64,000 nt of DNA, taken from Nautilus pompilius (taxonomy: Eukaryota; Mollusca; Cephalopoda; Nautilida; Nautilidae). This document shows, in pieces, positions 1-11,515 of this stretch (position 1 is the stretch's first letter; every line of letters begins with the position of its first letter). Below the pieces are notes generated by a model. It was not told the DNA's origin, ran no database searches, and was given only the letters and a program-made list of their open reading frames with translations. A program made the translations under genes and the position numbers. The stretch covers positions 1,414,001 through 1,478,000 of the forward strand of contig JACATO010000589.1 in the NCBI GenBank assembly GCA_018389105.1, in the 5' to 3' direction.

Positions 1-858
1 CACTGTACAAAAGAATTTCTTATAAATGTTTATAAACGATAGATTTTTTTAAAAAAAGGATTCTCGTGTCTGATAGATGTCGACTCTATTATGTTTTGAA
101 AATAAAATATTATTTTATTAATAAAAGCCACTCGATGAAAATGAAAATTAATGAAAAATAAGGTTAATATAAGCGGAGATATTTTCTCATCGGCAGTAAA
201 AAAATGCACATAGCATTTGGTCTTCCACAAGAATTTTTTTCGTGTGAGAACAGATTTTAAGTTATTTTAAAATTTTGATACTTACCTTTTATGGCTAAAT
301 ATCTAAAAGATTTATAATATTCATTTGCATTTGCAGTCCTTTAAAGTGTAAATTAATATTTATTTTAGAGTAGTTTATTAAATTAATTACACTGGTCAAC
401 ACAATTTTTGATGACTTATACCTGAGACTTGTTTCTGACTAATTTGAGGGCGCTGAACTCAAATTTCACATTGGTTTTTGCATATCGCGTCAAGTTTTTG
501 CTCTACAGCATACCCCCATTTTCGATCAATCGCCATAAAAAAGTACCCGATTACAATGATTTCCACAATCACTTCAATCCTATTCTTATCATTTTATTTA
601 GAATACCATTCCAAACAACAATACCATGAATCAATTTTGAGTTTAACAAATATATTGGTTAACTATGACATATCAGTTCAAAATATGGAAATAGAAAAAT
701 ATAAATCGATGCTAGAATTGAATGAGTTTTAGTAAAAAAATGGCACAAACTAATCCAGAACATTCCTATCATTTCATTTAGAATACCGTACAAACAAAAC
801 AATGACAGACATGGGTTTATTTACATTAACTGATGTCAGTAAATGACACATTCTTCCT
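1..858. other. AT-rich non-coding DNA with a spaced direct repeat
   Basis: No coding signal is convincing here. A segment of about 40 bases is present twice, at roughly 583-622 and 763-802, almost exactly 180 bases apart. Both copies carry the core 'catttagaatacc'-type sequence (one has tattta) followed by a 'caaacaa' stretch. The region lies just downstream of the C-terminus of the minus-strand relic that starts at 859, so it may be that element's 3' flank. The short open frames in it are AT-rich and look like chance. Confidence 0.4.
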
Positions 859-1640
859 TCATGGATTAAATCTTTGTTTATAGGCTTTTCTGGAGTCCTT
901 CATTTCCAGACAGTCTCTTTTAATACTCCAACAATAGTCGGCCATCATGTGAGTATCCCACCTTCCTTGGTATTGCTCCTCCATAGCTTGTATCTCTTGA
1001 TGGAACCTTTCACCTTGCTCATCACTTACATCACCAAGATTTTCAGGAAATTTATCAAGATGACTGTTGTGGAAATGAACCTTTATGCTCATGTTGCAAT
1101 CCAGACGATGAAAATTCTGAAGCGATGTTTGAATAAGATCATTGTAATTTTCAGCTTTTTTGTTTCCCAGGAAATTTTTCACGAAAGAATTCCATGCTCT
1201 TTTCTCCATATCATTCATGGAGCTTGTGAAATGTCGATCTCTCATCAGTTTTCTGATTTGTGGCCCGTCAAACACACCAGCTTTTATGTTTTCATAACTG
1301 AGGCTAGGAAATGTTGTGCATGTGTACTTAAAACCAGCACCTTCTATGCTCAGAGCTTTAACATGCTGCTTCATTAGACCCAGTTTGATGTGGAGAGGGG
1401 GAAAGAGGGAAAGATGACTTTTACCCGATCTACTAGTGGTTGGTTTCTGATATTTGGTTCTCCGACATTTTAATCATGTTCTCACCAGCCAGTACCTCTG
1501 AGTCCAATGCTTGTCCTTAGCTCTACTATCCCACAGGCACAAGAAACATGGATATTTCGTGTATCCTCCTTGTTGACCAAGTAAAACGTTAACCGTTTTA
1601 AGATCCTGTAGAACAAAAACTTGACGTAATAGGCAAAAAC
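859..1640 (-). pseudogene. Decayed copy of an uncharacterised repeat-borne metazoan gene family
   Basis: Reading leftwards, an open frame from about 1640 to 1490 encodes DLKTVNVLLGQQGGYTKYP, then a CFLCLWDSRA block and KHWTQRYW, and ends at a TGA. A frame change follows. The next 171 codons (1374 down to 859) carry GVFDGPQIRKLM, a W-N-SFVKNFLGNKKAENY block, a DEQGERFHQEI block and YQGRW..MMADYCWS..RD, ending in a natural basic C-terminus. From memory these blocks belong to a protein family annotated only as uncharacterised that occurs in many copies in arthropod, cnidarian and mollusc genomes, which suggests spread by a mobile element. The CxxC in CFLCLWDS may bind metal. The stop and the frame change show this copy is dead. 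I know of no established function. Confidence 0.75.
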
Positions 1641-4600
1641 CGATTTTATTTTTTAAATCAGCGCCTCAAAATTAGTTAAAAACAAGCGTCAGTTCTTAGT
1701 CAGCAGAAAAAAGTGAAAAAAATGTTGGGTTGTGTACCCTCAGGGTGGAGAATTGGGTGGATTGACTGATACTGAAATCCTAGTTAAAGTAAATAATAAG
1801 TCAAAGTCCGTGCGTACTAAAATCTAAATGCTACCCATTTTAATTTGCACGAATCCGGTCAAACTCATAAATGGTAATTTATTCTTTGAAACCTATTTTT
1901 TAAAAGTTATTTATTTTTATTGTAATATTTCTGCTCCCTTGCTCCTCGTTACTCTCTTCTATCTTGCACAAGCAGTTGATTAGCTTCAGTGGGATCAAAG
2001 AAGGCAGAAGATCAATGCTTTTCACAAATAGTAGATGGAGAGGAAAGGTCACGGAAGAGTCTTTTTTAATTGAAGTTAAACAGGCGCTTTTAGATCACTC
2101 CCAGGTGCTCCCCATGAACAGGGATGAGCAGATCTGTGAAAATTGCGATTCTATTACGGAACTCGATTGATGGGTCCCCTACTACCACAAGGCAAAAGAT
2201 CGATGACGTTATCAGTTTTATTGAATCGATTGCACGCTGACAAATTCTTTGTTGCACTAAGCAGAACCATTTCTTTTTCAGTTCAGATTTCTTCCGATAA
2301 AGCACGCATGGGCAGTTAGGGTAGTGAGTAACGAACGATTCATAGACATGAAGACAATGGCTTTGTTTTGCTTTTTTTTATACGTAGTAGGTAAAGTAGC
2401 ACAGAATAAAACACCGGCCGTGATTTATCTTTTAAAGATTAGGGCTCTCCTAAAACCGGCCAGTGCTTTTTAACCGGCACGTTACCACAGAAACAATTGA
2501 TGCTCTTGAACCAGCCGTTAATCACGCAGATTATTCACGGATGACTAAAAGTAGAAGATGCGTATTTCAGTATTTTAATTACAATTTTAAAAAAATATAC
2601 ATATTTCTTCTTTTCTTAGGTTTGAAATATATATATATTTTTACTGTTTCCTCTAAATCAACACCGCGCCTCATGGAGGTCAAGTATGACATAATTAAAC
2701 AGTTATGTCATTACGTGGTGTATGAAATATTTAGGATAGCAGTGATTAAAGATCATCCGAGCTTTGTTTAATTTCTGTTCCAACACGTACTCGTTGTCAC
2801 ATATTGCAAGGCTCACGGACAAAGAGAGGGTTGGTCTCCTTTCTTTTCGGATAGATTTCAGCAGCCTCGGGTGACTGGCTCCAGCCGGATTGTGTACGTA
2901 ATGGAGAATAGCAGCAGCCTGCTACGAGCCAGCAGTACGCAGAGCCTATAAACCATTTAGGTCCTTAATGAATGAAAGACTCTTCCAGGCTCTATTTTCA
3001 GCCAGTCTGCTATTTGTCAACGTCGGGTATTTAGTTACAGAAAAATAAAAACAACACAATTTTGCCAACATATGATAAATAACAAATATATAAAGCCATT
3101 AATATAAATAAACTAAAGTAGGAGTTCTCTAACTGTTGATAAAACGAGGCAGATTATTTTTGGCCCCAGCGTCAGAGTAAACGCAGTTACACAACCGTAT
3201 AATATTTAAAAGTTAAAAGTTTATAAATAATTACTGTGCATTACGTAAGGTTTGCTTACATTCGGCAAGCACCATACAACTTGGCTCCCGCTAACTGGCT
3301 GCAGTCTGACCGACATAGAGACAAAGAATGCTCTTTCCCTGACGTTTTGCCGGTTAAAACATAGAGATGTTGAAGTTCACTTTCTAAAATCTTGGCGAAA
3401 CTCATCTACACAATTCAGAAGCGACATCAATTGTTTGAACTTCGAGTGAACCGCATCCGCGTGCAGCTGAGTCTACGGCCTTCTGGCAGGTTTCTGTACA
3501 AGTCTGTGGCGTTCAGCCGTAACATCACCGAACTGCTTTCGTATCCACTCATCACTATTCTTTATTAAAATATGAAAAGGTTTTTTTCTCATTATAAAAT
3601 GATAAATAGCCAGACTCATCTGAGCGTGAGCTAGGTGTTAAGTCGGACTAATGACATCGTAAGGTTATTTGTGACTTATCAAATAGGGAAAGTAAGTACA
3701 CGAGTAGTTTGCGTATTTTTACCTTCGCTGTGGCCATCAGAAGAATGTAGGTATAAGTAACAATTCAGCGCGCACGGTGGATAGTTGCAGTAAGTGCTTC
3801 TATTTTTAGATACTGAAAGTCGTTAGCGTCTGTCCTGAACACGCGACCGCGTCTCTTAATGCAGTTTTAAGACTAAACTCTTATCCCAATGGTGAAACCC
3901 TACAATTCAGATAGTACAATTTTGGTATATTCTAGCGAACTCATTACCGGGTTTGCTCACTATTTTTTGGTGTTAAAGTCACGTGGATCGCTTTTTCTAC
4001 TTTCCTTTTATAGCCGCGCTGCTCACGATCGGCGATGGCACTCTCTGTCCTTTGGACATCCATGCCTGATCCATTAATGGGGATTTTCTGCGTGACCTTT
4101 TGTGCTTTCCCACTATAATTTTGGCAAGACTCTGTTGCACCAGTGTATCCTTACCACAACCACAAGCGTTAGGGAAAATTGTACCCTTAGTGGATAATGA
4201 ATTTTGCTTTGGGATTAGATGTGTTCACTAATTTCTTAATCCTGCAGTAATTTTGCGAATGATTGATTACGAATTCGCGCAGAGTCGGGCCAAATGTTCG
4301 GAAGTTCCTTTAATGTAAGGTGTCATTAAGTTTTGTTCTGTTGTCCTAGTGATTAATCCGTTTTACTGTATTGACTTTGTGACAAATTGTGAACGATAGC
4401 CATTCTTAACAAAGTTGGATATAAAGTGCTGTTTTATCACTTATGCGCTATGGCATTCATTCTGCTGTTATTGAAAGGCACTTAACGATTCCTTTCGTTA
4501 CTTCCAAGTGGTGACTGGCGTCAATATGCGGGCAGTGCCCACTATGTCTCCCTATACACATCGGTAATCAGTTTTTTTTCCTCTTTTCTGGTAACCAGAA

Positions 4601-4824
4601 CATCCAGGAAAAGCAATTGGTTCTTGCTTTCAGAATCCACGGTGAAATTCCACAACTAGTTAAATGTTGCTTCAATGTTCTAAGAACTGTTTTGAATCTG
4701 TCTTAATGAATGACAGAAGAATAAGTTATCATCGAATAACCTTATACATTTCTTTGCGACATTTGTCTGCAGGTTTTATTGCTGATTATTCGAAATCATC
4801 TTTATCGATATTTGCAAGGATAGC
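1641..4824. other. Intergenic DNA, no supported gene
   Basis: The sequence is AT-rich with a few GC-richer patches, near 2.83-2.96 kb and 3.28-3.55 kb. Open frames of 60-100 codons occur at the level expected by chance and carry no motif I recognise. No tRNA-like promoter boxes or transposase motifs were seen. Confidence 0.4.
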
Positions 4825-4954
<130 letters not shown>

Positions 4955-6840
4955 CGATGAGTCCATAGCCATTCCTTAAGTTTATTCATAGAAAGCATCC
5001 CAGAATTAAAAAGTATTTTTTTGCAGCACAGAACTTTGTTATTTTCATGATTTTCATACAATAAAGAAACCTCCGAACGTTTGACCAAGAGTCCGCGAGG
5101 TATTTAGCATCAAAGTAATTCGCAAAAGTACTGTGACATTAAAAATTCAATTAACATCTGGCCCCAAAGCAAGACTCATCATCCACACAAGGATGCAATT
5201 TATTTCTTTGCGTGTGGCTGCTGTAAAAATACATTGCTGCAAAAAAGAGGCCTACCTCCAATACCAGAGGGCAAGATAAAACGTCGTCTAGGCTAGTTCG
5301 GGTAGAAAGGTAAGTATTAGCGGATAGTGTGTGATCACGCTAGATGCCTCTATCTGTCAGTTTTAATATCCCTAAATTGCAATCAGTTAAGAGCTGTGAG
5401 CTAAAACGCCGGTCTGAAAGTTACATCAAAAGACTTGCAGCTATCAGATCGTGTGTTCCCCATCTAAAAATAAGAAACAACTGCTGCAAAAATCCTGAAT
5501 GATAGGAAAGCCATGCAGTATACGGTCCAGACACGGAATCCTTATTATTAACGATATATTGGTCGTTTAGAAAAGAGTTTAAAAGTAATTATAATTATGA
5601 AGAATGACTACATAGATTAGCATTGCCTTGTGTATTTTATCGTCGTTTCGATTTGATTTCTGCAAACTTTCAAAATTTTTTTTGGTATCGCCAAAGTATC
5701 TACAAATGCTTTCTGAATGAATAATGTAATCTTATTAGATTTTATGAAATTTTTCTTTAGCAATCAGCTTGCGAATGCTTCTAACCACTCACTAGATAAA
5801 GTGGCGGACGTTCGCTGTAGCAATTGTTCTAGATACCTGTTTGATGCCTGTATTAAAGCGGGAAAAGGAATTTATAAATTAAACGTTTTCCGCTTCTTTG
5901 ATCGTGATTTATGTATGCTATTTTCTATAGTTTTTAGTCCTTCAGTTTTGATTGTACAACCAAAAATGTGTAAAAGAGAATTAACCCTTTTACACACTAT
6001 TCTTTTGAGGGATTCAGTTAATTTTGTACTTTAGAATCTTTAGAAAATTGTTTCAAAATTTAAGAAAGTTGTTAATTTTATACTTTCCATTATCACAGCA
6101 TTTGAAAATGTAAATTCAAGTTCAAGGTATAATTTTGAATTTCAACACCGAAATAATATGAATATTAATCTACAAGACTTTTCTTCGAGGCAGGCAGTAA
6201 GTTTCTAACTTATGAAAGTTTGTGATAAAAAATTTTCAGCAGAATTAATTTCATTCTACGGTAGTGAATTTTCTGGATAATGTGAAAAACTGAAACTATA
6301 AGACGTTCTCCAGCTGCCCACCTGTCTTGTCATTATTTACCAACAAATAGAAATGTCGATAGATATTTATAACATTAAAATAGCGAATTAGATTCGAAGT
6401 GCAATTCAAAGAAAAGAAAACAATATTCTCTTCATTTGTATCTTCAAGGTTTTTCAGTACAAAAACAGTCTGTATTTTTATTTCTGGTTAGCTTCTGAAC
6501 ACAGTAATAATGTCGGGAAATTTTTCGTGTCTTATGTAAAGTTGTCAGGAAGACAACAATCTGACGGTCATCTCGGAACATTTGTCTTTTAGGGTCGCAA
6601 TGGCAACGGTCAGAGTTGATCTGCCTGAGTTCGCCAGATTCGATAACCTTCATATTACGTTTCTGGTCTATTTGACTTAAGAACAGTTTTAAGCTGCCAA
6701 ACTCCTCTGTTAAAATTTGGTTTTACGATCAATTTTTTAAATGACTTTTCCTAATTTTGAGTGATAAACACATTAGCAAAAATATTAAAACCATTGAATC
6801 TTTACTGTTTTCCACAAACATTTTGTACACGTACGTCATG
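4955..6840. other. Intergenic DNA, no supported gene
   Basis: An open frame of 105 codons at 5717-6034 (+) and one of 69 codons at 6444-6653 (-) are AT-rich, lack recognisable domains and have no convincing splice or start context. Nothing else stands out. Confidence 0.35.
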
Positions 6841-6845
6841 TTTTG

Positions 6846-6858
6846 GGTCACGGTGACC
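6846..6858. promoter_or_regulatory. Perfect inverted-repeat nuclear-receptor site (IR3)
   Basis: The sequence GGTCA-CGG-TGACC is a perfect palindrome of two nuclear-receptor half-sites spaced by three bases, the arrangement of an estrogen-response-type element. It lies about 230 bases before the start of the piggyBac remnant. One 13-base match (10 fixed bases) can arise by chance, and binding is not shown. Confidence 0.3.
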
Positions 6859-7087
6859 TAAAGCATGTGTGCGTGCGTGTACTTAAAAGTCCTTTGTTTA
6901 TACAAAATTAACTTTTTTTGTTATTTTTGTTTTCACAATTTTAATTTAATTAATTGTTTTTATTTCTAGTGGTGTGAGCTTATCGGAGTAGTGTTTTTCT
7001 TGATATTATCCTGACAGTATCTCTATAGATTTATAGTAGAATATAAGTAGTCTTAGACGCTTTCCGGTTGAAGGAGTTTTAAAACAG

Positions 7088-8110
7088 ATGGAGAGAAGCG
7101 GTGATGTCGAGGAGGAAGTATCAGAAATTGAAGATGCCACTGATGATCATGAACTCCATTGATTCATTATCTTAAAAGTCTGGGGACTTAGATAACGTAT
7201 CTACCCTAAACCGAAGTGAAATCTGGAGATCTAGAGATGGAAAATGCAGGCGTACACTGGAAAACTGCCTGGCAAAGCCCTGGTACGTAATCAAAAGATG
7301 CGCGTGGTACTGGATGTCCCAGGGATTGCGAGGCCATGACATCACAGTGGATAATTTTTTTCTCACATGGTATCGGCTCGGGGCCGAGCTGCTCAAGATA
7401 AAACTTACAATGCTTGGGATGATAAGAAGGAATAAGCCGGAGCTTGGGTCTAGTGTCCTACAGAGAGAAGATCGCCGAGTTCATTCCTTGATATTTGCTT
7501 TCGCGTCGAAAAGTATCGTCGTTTCTCACTGGGCCAGGAAGAACCAAAATGTTCTCGTCACGAGCGCCTCCCGCAGGGACACGACAGCGAATGGAAAAAA
7601 CGAGAGGAAGCTCCGCATCATTCCTGACTACGACGACAGAAAGCGAGGTGTGGATAACCTCGTAACCTCGACACTATCGGCTGGCTACACCTGCCGATGA
7701 AGGACAGCCCGCTGGCTGGCTGTTGGTGTTGTCTTGCAACATGTTGGATGTGTCGGCACACAATGTCTTTGGTTTGTGGACGGAAATCCATCGAGAGTGG
7801 AACTCCTAGAAACTATGCCAACGCAGACATTTTTGGAGATGTAGAGAGAGGCGCTATTTGAACACTTCATCTGAACCAGATCAGGGGGGAGCTTGAGGAT
7901 TTGCAGAGATTGCTGTAGTGCAGAATGATCAGGAAAGGATGAATGAACATGCACCAACAGCAAACGAAATAGGCAAATATCAAGCTAGATGTCGCTTTTG
8001 TTCATCCAACAATCACAAGACGACCATTACCAGCGTGCGATGACGAAACACCATCTCTGCAAACAACATAGCTTCATATCCTGCCAGTCCTCTGCTATCT
8101 GTTATATACT
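7088..8110 (+). pseudogene. Degenerate piggyBac (PGBD-like) transposase
   Basis: A start codon at 7088 opens an acidic N-terminus (MERSGDVEEEVSEIEDATDD) that stops near 7160, typical of piggyBac transposases. Most of the central catalytic region is deleted. The frame at about 7240-7335 gives MQAYTGKLPGKALVRNQK and RVVLDV. After a shift, 7314-7700 gives GLRGHDITVDNFF, GAELLKIKLTMLGMIRRNKPEL, VVSHWARKNQNVLV, DYDDRKRGVDNL and GYTCR, all in the conserved family order. After a stop and another shift come TARW, then CNMLDVSAHNVFGLWTEIH. Near 7965-8105 the cysteine-rich zinc-binding tail is recognisable in two frames as RCRFCSSNNHKTT and KHHLCKQHSF..C. Deletions, stops and several frameshifts make it non-functional. 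Terminal repeats and TTAA flanks were not located. Confidence 0.88.
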
Positions 8111-9463
8111 AGTGGCCTTTCTACCTAATCCTAGATACATTAGCGATTTATTTTTTAAAATTTTATTGTTCATGGGAAGCTTTTTTGTAATTTGATCATA
8201 TGTATCTACCAAGCTTATGTTTTTGACTTTATGCTCAAACAATTATTTTACCTTGTATTAAAAAGCCCCTTTTCAAATATATATATCTTTATTGTAGTTA
8301 CAACTGAAAGCTTTAACGATTATGTTTTGTCCAAGGCACTAAACATTCATGCAAATATTTCCGGTCTACTGACCGAAAAAAACAAGCATACTTAAATTCT
8401 CGAGGTGATATAAAGGTTAAGTGTTTGGAATTAAACTGTAAAATTAATATTAATTATTGCTTGTGTCCAGTACAATATTACAAAAAATAATTTAGATTAC
8501 TACTCCGCATATTGATATAACGTTGCCTAGAAATACACCTATGAAATTTCAGAGTTAACGTTTACTGTTTTTTAGTAAAATATTTTCGGTTAAAATGAAT
8601 TCCATATTTTTTTTTAGGAAAAAAGTTTAAACTTAAAGAATAAATACTGTAGCCATTTGAAATCGAAAGATTTTATTTATTAAATTAGAATATAAATGAA
8701 ATTTATATAAAACATCGGTTTATGATGTCCTGGAAAAAACATGGAAACATCCTGTTCGAAATTTACTGCAAATTCAATATGTATGACATCATGTTTAACA
8801 GGTCTAATCTTAGAAACATCACACCGAACGGAGTTTATAATACATAACAAGCTGTTCGTTAATTACCATTGGTCATTATTTTGTGTCTAACTTCTTTACA
8901 TGTACAGCGATTACTTAACGTTTTGTATCACTTTAGAATTTTCTAATTTTGCTTTATACGGTCGACTTAAAAATAATTTGCATGACAATGTTACCATAAC
9001 ATGCTAGAGCATACCGATTTTGTAGTATGGGAAAACGACCAGAAAAATTTGACAACTGTAATCTAACTTGCAGATATATAATTTCCGAAAAGTATTAAAT
9101 CTGGTAATGCCCAGCTGCGCGATTCGAGGATGATATATTTTGTATTTTATTTATAGGGTTACTGCAAAACTTTCGTCAATGGCTGTAGTTGCAAAATACA
9201 ATATATTTCATTACTTTTTTGATGGTTTTTCCACATGACTGTACACTAATACACATTTTCATTTCACTAAGAGCATTGTCTCAACCGTTTTAAGAAAACA
9301 CATCAACAACGATAATGACTGGCAAATGAATAATGATTACAGCAACGGTATTGATATATAAAGAATCGAAAATAATATTAAGCAACACTATGCTGTTTTC
9401 AAATATAAAATTAATTAACAGAAGATATGATCTAGAATATTTGGTTTTTCCGTTAACTATATA
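8111..9463. other. AT-rich intergenic DNA, no supported gene
   Basis: The stretch between the piggyBac relic and the first mariner is strongly AT-rich. Its short open frames carry no motifs, and no repeat family was recognised. Confidence 0.4.
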
Positions 9464-10719
9464 TTAGTTCGTTGCAAAGATTTTGTCAGTTTTTATATTA
9501 TGTTAATTTGGAGTTCGTTTTATGCATACTTGTGAAGGTTTATATAGATAAGTTATATGTCATTTTGTAGCGCGTATTTTGGCATACATTATGCAAAACC
9601 TACCTTTTTAAAAATCATAAAACGGATATTTGTTTCAGGGTTCTGAGTGAAGCTTGATAGAAAAGTTTTCCGTGCCATTTTGCTTCACGAGTTCAAACCA
9701 GGCCACAAAGCGAGCGAGGCAACTCGTAATATTAAGCAAGCATAGGGGCGAGGAAACAGCAAATGAGTGCACAGTACAACGGTGATTTACAAGGTTTTGA
9801 TCAGGAGATGTGAGCCCCAAATATAAGGAACGTAGTGGACGTCCTTCCGGCTGAGATGACAACCGTCTGAAAGCTCCAGTTGAAGCCGATCGAAGAAAAA
9901 CTGCGAAAAATTGCTGGATAATCTGACGTATGCACTGCGACTGTTTCTCGGCATCTTCACGCAACCAGTAAGGTGAAAGAGGTGGGTACCTCACGAATTG
10001 AAAGAACAACAACAAAATCGTCGATTGGAAATCTGCTCTTCTCTTGTCATAAAAAACAAAAACAACCCATTTCTGTACCGAATCACTACGTGTGATGAAA
10101 AATGGATTTATGACAATCGAAAACGATAGGCACACTGGCTCGTCAGAGAGAAGGTGCCTAGCCACATTAAAAAACCCATCCTCCACTCAATGAAAGCCAT
10201 GGTCACTGTCTGGTGGACTGCAACTGGTGTCACTCACTATAACTTCTTGCAACCTGACGAAACCATCACAGCTGAAAGGTACTGTCATGAATTAAACGTT
10301 GTTCATCAGAAATGTTCCCAACGATATGTGGCATTGGTGAATCGAAGAGGTTCAATCCTGTTCCATGACAGCGCTCGTCCTCATGTTGCTAAAGTGACTT
10401 TTCAGAAACTGAGCACGTTGGGGTACAAAGTTCCCCCTCACCCAGCCTATTCACCAGATCTTCACCTTTTTCAAACACCTCGACAGCTTCCTCTGTATGA
10501 AATCCTTCTCCAACCAAGCAGCAATTGAAACTGCCTTCCAACAGTTTATCAACTCCAGAAATCCAGATTTGTTTCAAAATGGTATAAATGCGCTTGTAAC
10601 TCGCTGGCAGAAGTATATTGATTGTAATGGAACTTACTTTAATAAATGTCACGTTCAGCAACGATATGAAGTCTCATTGCTGCGGTAATAAAACCGACAA
10701 AACCTTTGTAACAACCATA
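9464..10719 (+). mobile_element. Full-length but inactive mariner transposon, copy A
   Basis: A 1,256-bp element bounded by TA on both sides (9462-9463 and 10720-10721). The left terminus (GTTCGTTGCAAAGATTTTG, from 9467) is matched by the inverted right terminus near 10694-10719 (CAAAACCTTTGTAACAACC). Inside, the transposase is readable in several frames: TCDEKW near 10090 with the first catalytic Asp, VTVWWTATGVTHYNF and QPDETITAERYCHELN near 10200-10300, and ILFHDSARPHVA near 10360 with the second Asp. The C-terminal part is AIETAFQQFINSR..L..RWQKYIDCNGTYF. After SPDL the usual block holding the third Asp is deleted. The N-terminal helix-turn-helix part is broken by stops. Length, TIRs and motifs fit the SETMAR/Hsmar1-like mariner lineage. 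It is homologous along its length to the copy at 56792-58046. Confidence 0.92.
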
Positions 10720-11439
10720 TATATCAGGGGATAAAATTTATAACAGTGAAAAAACAAAAAAGATATCTTTACGCTCTGCGAAAATAGTTACCGTGTATTA
10801 CAGGAAGGCACTCGCAAAAGAAGCGGGCAGAAACAACGCTTTAAGACAACGCAAAAAATCTATTTGAAACAAAGCGACATTTATACCAATATCTGGAAAT
10901 TAACTGAAATGACAGGTTGTTAGCGTGTGGAAATTAAGTATAGAGTTCTTAGTTCAACACAAATGCCGTATGAACATAGAAACGAAGAGAAAAGTTCGCA
11001 GACTCAGCGGCCGGCACCTGCAGTGTCGCTTCATCACTCAGAATACATGTGCATCCACCATGGAAGAGACGTACCTTACGAATTGATCTTCTAAGAAATA
11101 GTCGCACGCTCAGGGAATCAAATCTCGTCAGCGTCTTTTACGATTACAAAAGATATAAATTTGAATGAGTGATTGATTGACACAAAAAATTCCATTTTAT
11201 GTGGAATTATTACGTTTTATTATCTTATAGTTAACGCCATGCAAGTTCCCCGTAAAGATATTGATATCGATTCCCACATAAACGTGATATAGTTGCTTCT
11301 TAATTCATAAAGTCCTGTATTGTAAATGATTTTCATTTCAATAGTTTCAGTTGACACAATAGATGATTGTAGTTAATGTCTCTCCTTTCTCCAACTGTTG
11401 AGAGTCAATTGAAAGTTAACGAATAACAAAGTGTAGACA
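10720..11439. other. Intergenic DNA, no supported gene
   Basis: Contains a short GC-richer patch near 11000-11100. No domain, TIR or tRNA-like box was recognised. Confidence 0.4.
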
Positions 11440-11515
11440 ATGGCTCACTGTTCTGACTGTCCCGCCGTGAAAATCAAGCAGCTGGACCGACTGTTGTCGC
11501 TTCTTACACTAGTTG
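11440..11515 (+). CDS. Possible first coding exon of an unknown gene
   Basis: An ATG in good context (acaATGG) opens 25 codons, MAHCSDCPAVKIKQLDRLLS then LLTLV, with balanced codon use. They are followed at once by a GTAAAA donor-like site at 11516. Beyond it the same frame stays open to 11820 but turns strongly AT-rich, as if intronic. No domain is recognisable and no partner exon was found, so chance is quite possible. Confidence 0.15.

Noticed and set aside
874..1377. 167-codon plus-strand frame
   Set aside because: Antisense shadow of the minus-strand relic whose conserved blocks are clear.
5717..6034. 105-codon plus-strand frame
   Set aside because: AT-rich codons, no domain and no start or splice context; length is within chance for this window.
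9635..10186. 183-codon minus-strand frame across mariner copy A
   Set aside because: It is an antisense shadow of the mariner transposase, which reads on the plus strand.
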